Of a DNA stretch of 13,607 nucleotides, positions 8,498 through 13,607 are shown piece after piece. Made by a program: the position numbers and the translations under genes. Each line of letters begins with the position of its first letter. The stretch's first letter is position 1. Source of the DNA: Oehlia diaphana (taxonomy: Eukaryota > Glomeromycota > Glomeromycetes > Glomerales > Glomeraceae). The notes under the pieces were generated by a model. That model saw nothing but the letters and a program-made list of their open reading frames with translations, did not search any database and was not told the origin of the DNA. The stretch lies in NCBI GenBank assembly GCA_003833135.1, contig QZLH01000898.1, positions 39,428-53,034 of the forward strand, given 5' to 3'.

Positions 8498-9320
8498 ATG
8501 TCTTATTTCGAATGTATCTTTTGTTGTGAATCGGAAAATAGGGATTTCCGTAAAATAACTAAAAAATGTACACATCATGCAGTTATTTGTGCGGAATGTG
8601 TTAACGAATACATTAAAGGTCAAATCGATAGTAAAAATATCCTCGAATTTAAATGTCCTATGAATGACTGTAATGAAATAATGAAAAGACATGATGTTAA
8701 AAATTTCACAACAAATGATATTTTTAAAGAGTACATCAACTGTTTATTTTTATAACTTTTCTTATACTAAGATGAGTGTATTACGTTAACGCATTAATTT
8801 CTTTTTTGATTCAGATATGATGAGCTTACTTACAATATTGTGATTCAACGAGACCCTGATTTCAGATGGTGCAAAGCTCGTTGTGGAGTTGGACAAATAC
8901 ATACGGGAAAAGGTATAATCTATATTAATGAGACTCATAATTTTGAATTATTTATAAGATCTTCTTCCATATAGATATTTCACCGATTATAATCTGTTAT
9001 AATTGTGGTGTAAAGTCATGTTATACTCATGATGTTACCTGGCATGAGGATCAAACTTGTGAAGAATACGATGAAAATATGAAACAACCCGATGAATATT
9101 TATCACAAAATACGAAGAAATGTCCCAAATGCTCTTTATCTATTGAAAAAAATGAAGGATGTGACCATATGACCTGTGGTAACTGTGAATATGAATTTTG
9201 TTGGTCGTAAGTTAATTGTTATATTTTTAAAAAACTATGTACATATATACATATTATTTAAAACAATTCTATATTATTATTAGATGTTTACGCGAATATC
9301 CTTGCCGTCTACGTCATTAA
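8498..9320 (+). CDS. RING-between-RING (RBR) E3 ubiquitin ligase, four exons
   Basis: The exons 8498-8730, 8815-8912, 8975-9206 and 9284-9320 give 199 aa. RING1 ligands are Cys6, Cys9, Cys24, His26, Cys31, Cys34, Cys53 and Cys58. The IBR follows with Cys97, Cys101, Cys118, Cys121, Cys126, His129, His134 and Cys139. RING2 starts with CPKC at 160-163, then [12 protein letters not shown], in which Cys173 is the position of the catalytic cysteine in known RBR enzymes. Cys178, Cys181, Cys186 and Cys189 complete the core, and the protein ends [14 protein letters not shown] ligases accept ubiquitin from an E2 onto the RING2 cysteine before passing it to substrate. The protein is almost only the RBR module, with no N- or C-terminal regulatory domain, so it is unusually short. 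All three splices restore the ligand pattern in frame. It is divergent from the ubiquitin-like gene. Substrate unknown. Confidence 0.88.
8731..8814 (+). other. RBR gene intron 1 (84 nt)
   Basis: The donor GTACAT follows a split Glu codon (78), and the acceptor is TTGATTCAG. A TACTAAG branch-like motif lies inside. Splicing joins RING1 to the IBR in the expected FKE-YDE context of RBR proteins. Confidence 0.85.
8913..8974 (+). other. RBR gene intron 2 (62 nt)
   Basis: The donor is GTATAATC and the acceptor is CCATATAG. It splits the Asp111 codon after the first base. Removal brings Cys101 and Cys118 of the IBR into normal spacing. It is the shortest intron in the window. Confidence 0.82.
9207..9283 (+). 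other. RBR gene intron 3 (77 nt)
   Basis: The donor is GTAAGTTA and the acceptor is TTATTATTAG. The intron splits the serine codon of the CWSC motif in RING2. Removal adds a short last exon of 11 codons plus a stop that supplies Cys189 and the final Cys/His residues. Confidence 0.85.
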
Positions 9321-9402
9321 TAAAATTCTATCATGTTACTATATCCGTAATGACAATAACCTCTAGCTTTGAGTGCATTTTTGGTTAACTGAACATATTT
9401 CT

Positions 9403-9408
9403 AATAAA
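9403..9408 (+). terminator. Polyadenylation signal AATAAA for the RBR gene
   Basis: An AATAAA hexamer lies about 83 nt past the RBR stop codon. The position is reasonable, but the evidence is the motif alone. Confidence 0.35.
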
Positions 9409-9907
9409 ATTAACCATATATTTCTAAGTACACCATATGTGATTATGTGAAGAAATGTATCAATACACTTATGATAAATATACTAAATTATATTTGTTAT
9501 GGTTTATGAGAATAGATTATGCATTGCTAAATTTTTAGAGCCGACCGAAATTTATTTAAAAACAATGATATGACGTGCTTTTCTCAAATATAGTAAGAGA
9601 TATAGTAATTTGGTTACGTGATATTAATGAAAATTCTACATTTGTATTGATTTATCGTTTTTCTTTCTTTAGCATTATATAATTTTCTTATTCTTTCTTT
9701 TCTTTACCTTAAGCATTAAATAATTTTATACCCAAAAGATAATATGACAAAAATTGCTAAAGAAGCAGAATGAACATTCAAATATTTTCCTCCAATTAAA
9801 CTATTCCTTCGTATAATACTAAATATCATTATCGTTATTATTATAAGGTATGATTGGTTATCTAATTTTGCTAAAACGACAAACAACGTGGTAAATTAGG
9901 ACCAATC

Positions 9908-9937
9908 GCAAATCGATCGCAAATCGATCGCAATTGA
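9908..9937. repeat. 11-bp tandem repeat GCAAATCGATC, about 2.7 copies
   Basis: Two exact copies (9908-9918, 9919-9929) and a diverging third copy occur in the spacer. Each contains the self-complementary core CGATCG or ATCGAT, spaced about one helical turn apart. Confidence 0.7.
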
Positions 9938-10334
9938 TAATTTTTATATGAATTCCTATTTTCATATTTAACTGAACGATATGCGTGGCACAATGACAGC
10001 CAATCATTCAACACCCATTTCCATATTCTGGCTAGATCACATCGATCACATGGATAGGTAAATCAAATATTATTGGGTGGAATGTATTACACGTGAAATA
10101 GAATACATAAAATCACAAGAATAAATTATTTTATTCTTTAACCAACCAATTACATTAAATTACAATTGTCCGATTAATAAAATTTTACAATAATTTGAAG
10201 TACAATAAAAAAATCAATAAAAAACAACCAAATTTTATCCAATCCAATTAACCCAATTAACCTGATCACAGTCAAAAAAAAAAAAAAAATTAATCTTCGA
10301 ATTCTTCGCAAACGTAGCAATCGTAGAATCCCTA

Positions 10335-10384
10335 GAAAAAAAATAAAATAAAATAAAATAAAATAAAATAAAATAAATAAATTT

Positions 10385-10415
<31 letters not shown>

Positions 10416-10502
10416 TTAAAAAAAAAAAAAAAAAAAAAATAAATTTTTTTTTTTTTTTTCTTCAACGAAATAAAAAAATTTTTTTTTTTTTTTAAAAAAA
10501 AA
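10335..10502. repeat. (AAAAT)n pentamer array and A/T homopolymer inverted tracts
   Basis: A pentanucleotide AAAAT array (about 10335-10378) is followed by T10 (10382-10391), A24 (10392-10415) and A22 (10418-10439). A 16-nt T run (10444-10459), then T and A runs (10479-10502), complete the block. The complementary runs could form long hairpins. It lies in the 3' flank of the zinc-finger gene. Confidence 0.8.
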
Positions 10503-10641
10503 CGAAAAAAAAAATGTGCGCCACAATATATATTATACCGACCCATGCCGATAAATTTTTTTTTTTTTTGGTTTTTTTTTTTTTAAGAATATATATGTAT
10601 AAATTTTTAAAATTGATCGCTTTCGACAACTTAAAGTTCAT

Positions 10642-12672
10642 TCATAGAGGTGTTTGACACTTGCAACACCGTTTCGGATCAGGTGAATCACCATTCTTTG
10701 GTTTCTTGAACATCGCATTGTATTCGGACTTGAGTGGAATATATCTACACTCTGGATTAACACAAACACATTTGGTCTTTTTATATCTATAAAATTAAGA
10801 AAAATTAATTTAGAATATAAAAATTCAAATATATAATTACTAATATATTAATACTAACCGTAACCCGCAACTATTGCATAGCATAAGATCTGTACTCCAG
10901 CCTGGACGCCAGCAAGGAGTGCTCTTGGTTCTACAACTGGCACAAACTTTTACCTTACTGTTAGATTCTTTTCTTCCAACAGTTTTTGATCCTCTTTGCA
11001 CCTCCGATCTACGTTTCTTTGCCGGAGGCGCGAAATCCGGATCGTCTTCATCATCACCAAAATTATCTGAATTAAGATCAAAGTCGCTTAGTTCTGATGG
11101 TGGAATAGATAATGATGAGGATACGGACATAGAATCACGACGTTTGGATGGTTGCATACGGTAATATGCAGCTGCTGCTGCAGCTGCTGCTGCAACAGCA
11201 GATGATGATGATGAAGAAGTAGAACAAATAGAAGAACCGCGAGGGGACTTATTATTCTCACCAGAATTTGATGATCTGGGAACTTGAGAACCAGATGATG
11301 GTAAAATTAATTTTTTTGAAGGTCGACCGACTGAAGCGACACGACGTTTTCTTGCTTTAGCTTCTTCAATAGCTGTTGAATTATTAATTTGAGAGTCGAT
11401 CATTTGATCATATCCTAATTTGAACATGTCCAATTCTTGATTTTCTTTTTTATTTTTGGCTCTTGTCACGGGTCTGGTTCTCATCTTATTTTTCCTTGCT
11501 TGAGTTAACCTACGTACAATATCTGGTAATAATAAAGGACGATGAATTATTTTTGCCAATTGTGGTTTGTTATGATTATGATGATTATGATGATGATTAT
11601 TATTATGTTGTTGTTGTTGTTGTTGTTGTTGTTGATTATTACTATTGTTATTATCTTTATTCTTTATAACGGATTGTAAAGATTCTTTGTTCATAATATT
11701 AGATTCATTATTATTAATCTCCTTATTTTTATCATCATCATTATCATTATTAGAACGATTTGATGGTAAAGCATTATCAAATACGATTGGAAATCTAAAT
11801 ACAAATCCAGGTTCTCTTAACAAATCTTCATGACTAGGAGATTTATAAGGAATTCCTTTACGCTTACTTCTTCTATCAGAACGATTTGGAATAGGTACAG
11901 TTCTTGGAGCTGCGGAAGCGGCAACTATAGCATTAACTATGGAAGGATTTCCTAAACCGGTTTCATTCTTCTTTTCATCATTGGTGATCGATCGATCCGA
12001 TTTTGATTTTATAGACTTGGATGATGTGCTGGAAATCTTTTGTAAGACTCTATTACTATATGATGTAATAGCAATACTAGATGATGATGCGGATGACGTA
12101 CTTTTTGATGACGTCAAACACGAGATCGAGCATGATTGGTCAGTTGAGGAAGAAGAAGCGGTCGAATCAGAAGATTCATCATCCGGAGGAGATATCGGTG
12201 AAGATGCAGAATCTGAAAGATCAGGAACTGAAGATACAGAATCACAAACTGAAGGAGTTGATGAAATTGATAAATCACCATAATTATTATTATTATTTGA
12301 ATGAAATGATGATAAAGAATTCGGTAATTTAATATTATTAGAATCAGCAGCTATACGAGCGACGAGTAATGGAACAATTGAAGGATCAGTTATATAAAAA
12401 CGACATTTTGATTGAGATTGAATATAAGGTTCAGGGGTAGATGGATTCGAAGTTTCTGAAGTGATATCATGTATAGAAGAAACGGAAGTAGGAATGATTT
12501 TTGAATTTTTCGAATTATTAATAATATTTAAATTCTTTTCGTTTTCTTTAATACCGGAATCTGAATTAGGAAAAAAAGGATTTTTAGAATCCGAAGTATC
12601 GTTCGCGGGAGGTGTCGGTATTCCAAAATTTGCTGATGACATGTTTAAAGTTGATAAACCTGGTTGTGCCAT
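10642..12672 (-). CDS. Ash1-like GATA-type zinc-finger transcription factor, two exons
   Basis: The exons are 12672-10859 and 10786-10642 (minus strand), giving 652 aa. The DNA-binding finger is at 577-602: CASC, 18 residues including TPCWRPGW, then CNSC. After the splice it continues GLRYKKTK. A second Cys-rich tail follows, with Cys611, Cys613, Cys618 and Cys645, Cys646, Cys648, around CRYIPLKSEY. The WRPGW loop and the CRYIP tail resemble yeast Ash1, a GATA-class repressor, more than nitrogen-type GATA factors. The rest is mostly disordered: Ser-rich at 135-230, polyGln at 347-355, His/Asn-rich at 356-368, polyAla at 494-502 and acidic at 528-546. Basic clusters at 267-272, 440-444 and 552-555 are candidate nuclear signals. 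A less biased block at 369-430 (IIHRPLLLPDIVRRLTQARK) may be a conserved interaction region. The ATG chosen is the first after an upstream in-frame stop, although the open frame extends about 29 codons without another ATG. Confidence 0.87.
10787..10858 (-). other. Intron inside the zinc-finger coding region (72 nt)
   Basis: The minus-strand donor is GTTAGTAT and the acceptor is TTTTATAG. It interrupts the Arg605 codon of the GLR motif immediately after the last GATA-finger cysteine. Reading through it would end the protein five residues later. Splicing instead adds 47 residues with a coherent Ash1-like tail. Confidence 0.9.
11168..11213. repeat. Coding GCA/CTG-type and GAT triplet repeats (polyAla, polySer)
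   Basis: Near-pure triplet runs on the plus strand (GCTGCTGCTGCA, then GATGATGAT) encode polyAla (about 494-502) and polySer on the minus strand in the zinc-finger protein. Such repeats commonly vary in length between strains. Confidence 0.75.
11576..11634. repeat. Coding CAA repeat (polyGln) next to His/Asn triplets
   Basis: A pure TTG run on the plus strand (CAA on the minus strand) encodes nine consecutive Gln residues, followed by ATG/ATT-type triplets encoding His and Asn. It lies in a low-complexity linker of the zinc-finger protein. Confidence 0.8.
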
Positions 12673-13125
12673 ATAGATTTTTTTTTTAAGAAACGAGTTT
12701 TGATCCGATTGATTTATTAATCCTAAGTTTAATCCTAAAAGTTTATATATAAATTAAAAAAAAAAGGTTAAAAAAAACGATCCATCAGTAAATTGTATAT
12801 TTTAATTTGATTTTTTTTTAAATAAAAAAAAGAAAAATTATGAAATCAAAGAAAAAATAAAACGGATCGGATGGATCGATTTGTAATTAAACATAGCATA
12901 TATCATGTTAAAAATGAATCATGAAAAATTTTGAAAAGAAAAAAAGGATCAAATAATATGAATCAGGGAGGATTAAACACATGGAAGATAAACAAAGAAT
13001 GCAGATCGAATGATATTAATGATAAGGAGACATAATTTTATGTCGATCGGGAATAACAACGAAAAAAAAAAGAAAGAAAGAAAGAATATAAAAACTTTTT
13101 TTCTTTTTTGTTGTTATTTAAACAA

Positions 13126-13169
13126 GGGAGGTGAGGGAGGAGGAGGAGGAAAGGGAGGAAGGAAGAGAA
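13126..13169 (+). repeat. G-rich polypurine tract with (GGA)n core
   Basis: From 13133 to 13169 the plus strand is entirely purine. It includes GGG runs at 13135-13137 and 13153-13155 and several GGA units; another GGG lies at 13126-13128. It has three GGG runs plus many GG pairs, so a two-tetrad G-quadruplex or a triplex is possible. It is on the template strand of the zinc-finger gene. Confidence 0.75.
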
Positions 13170-13334
13170 TGATAATGAGAATATAAAGGAAAGATAATAA
13201 ATAATAATAACAAATAAAAAAGTATATTACAAAGTCATTGAAAGAAAGTATGAAATAATTTTTGTAATAGTATAAGAGCGCGGTTTAATATAATATTAAT
13301 TTATCTTTTAAGGAAAAGGAAAAGAATAAATATT

Positions 13335-13409
13335 CTAAAATATAATTTACTTATTTATCTTTTTTTTTCCTCGAAGAAAGAAACGAACGAACGAAATAAG
13401 GATACTTAC
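13335..13409 (-). other. Candidate 5'-UTR intron of the zinc-finger gene (75 nt)
   Basis: On the minus strand a near-ideal donor GTAAGTATCC begins at 13409 and a TTATATTTTAG acceptor ends at 13335. The 75-nt length matches the coding introns here (62-84 nt). There is no coding frame to confirm it, so it rests on splice-site quality and size. Confidence 0.35.
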
Positions 13410-13607
13410 GAGTTGTTTATTTAACGATTTTTTAAATTTTTTATTGTTATGATTCGTTTACAAACTTATTTTTATAAAAAAAAAAAAAAAGATAACAAGT
13501 TTGTAAGATAGAACACAAAAAAAAAAAAATCGATGATTTAAAACCGAGGGGAAAAAAAGAGGAAAGTAGAAAGAGGTGTTTACGAGAATTCTTTTTTTTT
13601 TTTTTTT

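Larger units (their letters stand above)
9321..10641. other. Intergenic spacer between convergent RBR and zinc-finger genes
   Basis: The spacer holds the 3' flanks of two convergent genes. No gene is supportable; the one long minus-strand frame, at 10235-10546, is translated homopolymer. Contents include an 11-bp tandem repeat at 9908-9937 and a near-duplicate 9-mer pair GATCACATC/GATCACATG at about 10035-10052. There is also a CACGTG at 10090-10095, a minus-strand AATAAA at 10130-10135, and a large A/T tract block from 10335 to about 10585. Confidence 0.55.
12673..13607 (-). promoter_or_regulatory. 5' flank and probable long 5' UTR of the zinc-finger gene
   Basis: This 935-bp region lies upstream of the ATG, reading leftward, with no supportable ORF. 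It contains a tandem 12-mer AATCCTAAGTTT/AATCCTAAAAGTTT at about 12719-12744, (GAAA)n at about 13071-13085, a G-rich polypurine tract at 13126-13169, a candidate intron at 13335-13409, and (CGAA)n at about 13383-13394. A minus-strand T/C-rich layout is common in fungal leaders. Confidence 0.4.

Noticed and set aside
8474..8692. 72-codon minus frame over RBR exon 1
   Set aside because: It is the antisense shadow of the RING1-coding exon, whose cysteine pattern is clear on the plus strand.
10235..10546. 103-codon minus frame
   Set aside because: It is almost entirely polyPhe, polyLys and repeated residues translated from homopolymers and the AAAAT array.
10874..12676. Several plus-strand open frames opposite the zinc-finger gene
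   Set aside because: They arise from the triplet-repetitive, Ser/Asp-rich coding strand on the other side and contain no domains. The minus-strand GATA finger settles the orientation.
12673..12760. N-terminal extension of the zinc-finger protein through an upstream acceptor
   Set aside because: About 29 codons upstream of the ATG are open and a CTTTTAG acceptor exists, but the extension is repetitive and no upstream coding exon was found.
1..13607. tRNA or rRNA genes
   Set aside because: I looked for B-box-like GGTTCGAAT sequences and for GC-rich folded segments and found none with the required partners.

Overview
The window is AT-rich nuclear DNA from a filamentous fungus. It has long homopolymer A/T tracts, short GT-AG introns (62-84 nt), AATAAA-type 3' signals and no bacterial-style operons. 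The gene families point to an early-diverging fungus, most likely an arbuscular mycorrhizal one (Glomeromycotina, Rhizophagus-like). That lineage is known for large families of BTB-TLDc proteins, small ubiquitin-like proteins and RING-between-RING (RBR) ligases in an AT-rich genome. The organism assignment is inference from style and gene content. I saw no tRNA, rRNA, CRISPR array or intact transposon.

Layout: 1-3113 is mostly non-coding AT-rich DNA ending in a 58-nt T tract. A nuclear gene for mitochondrial ribosomal protein bL31m lies at 3114-3506 (+). A short promoter region with three CACGTG E-boxes leads to a two-exon BTB-BACK-TLDc gene (4134-5621, +, 468 aa after splicing). From 5622 to 7286 there are only eroded gene-like fragments. 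A tandem ubiquitin-like protein gene (7287-7790, -, 167 aa, ending GG plus one residue) faces away from a four-exon RBR E3 ligase gene (8498-9320, +, 199 aa after splicing). After 1.3 kb of spacer, an Ash1-like GATA-type zinc-finger transcription factor runs leftward (10642-12672, -, two exons, 652 aa). Upstream of it are a candidate 5'-UTR intron and a G-rich polypurine tract.

How the genes relate: three of the five genes belong to ubiquitin-type pathways. They are a BTB protein (possible CUL3 adaptor), a double ubiquitin-like modifier and an RBR ligase. The modifier and the ligase share one 707-bp divergent intergenic region, which is the most suggestive arrangement here. All three families are expanded in this fungal group, so chance proximity is a serious alternative. 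The splice models for the RBR ligase and the zinc-finger gene were built by hand. They are well supported because each splice restores known metal-ligand patterns in frame.
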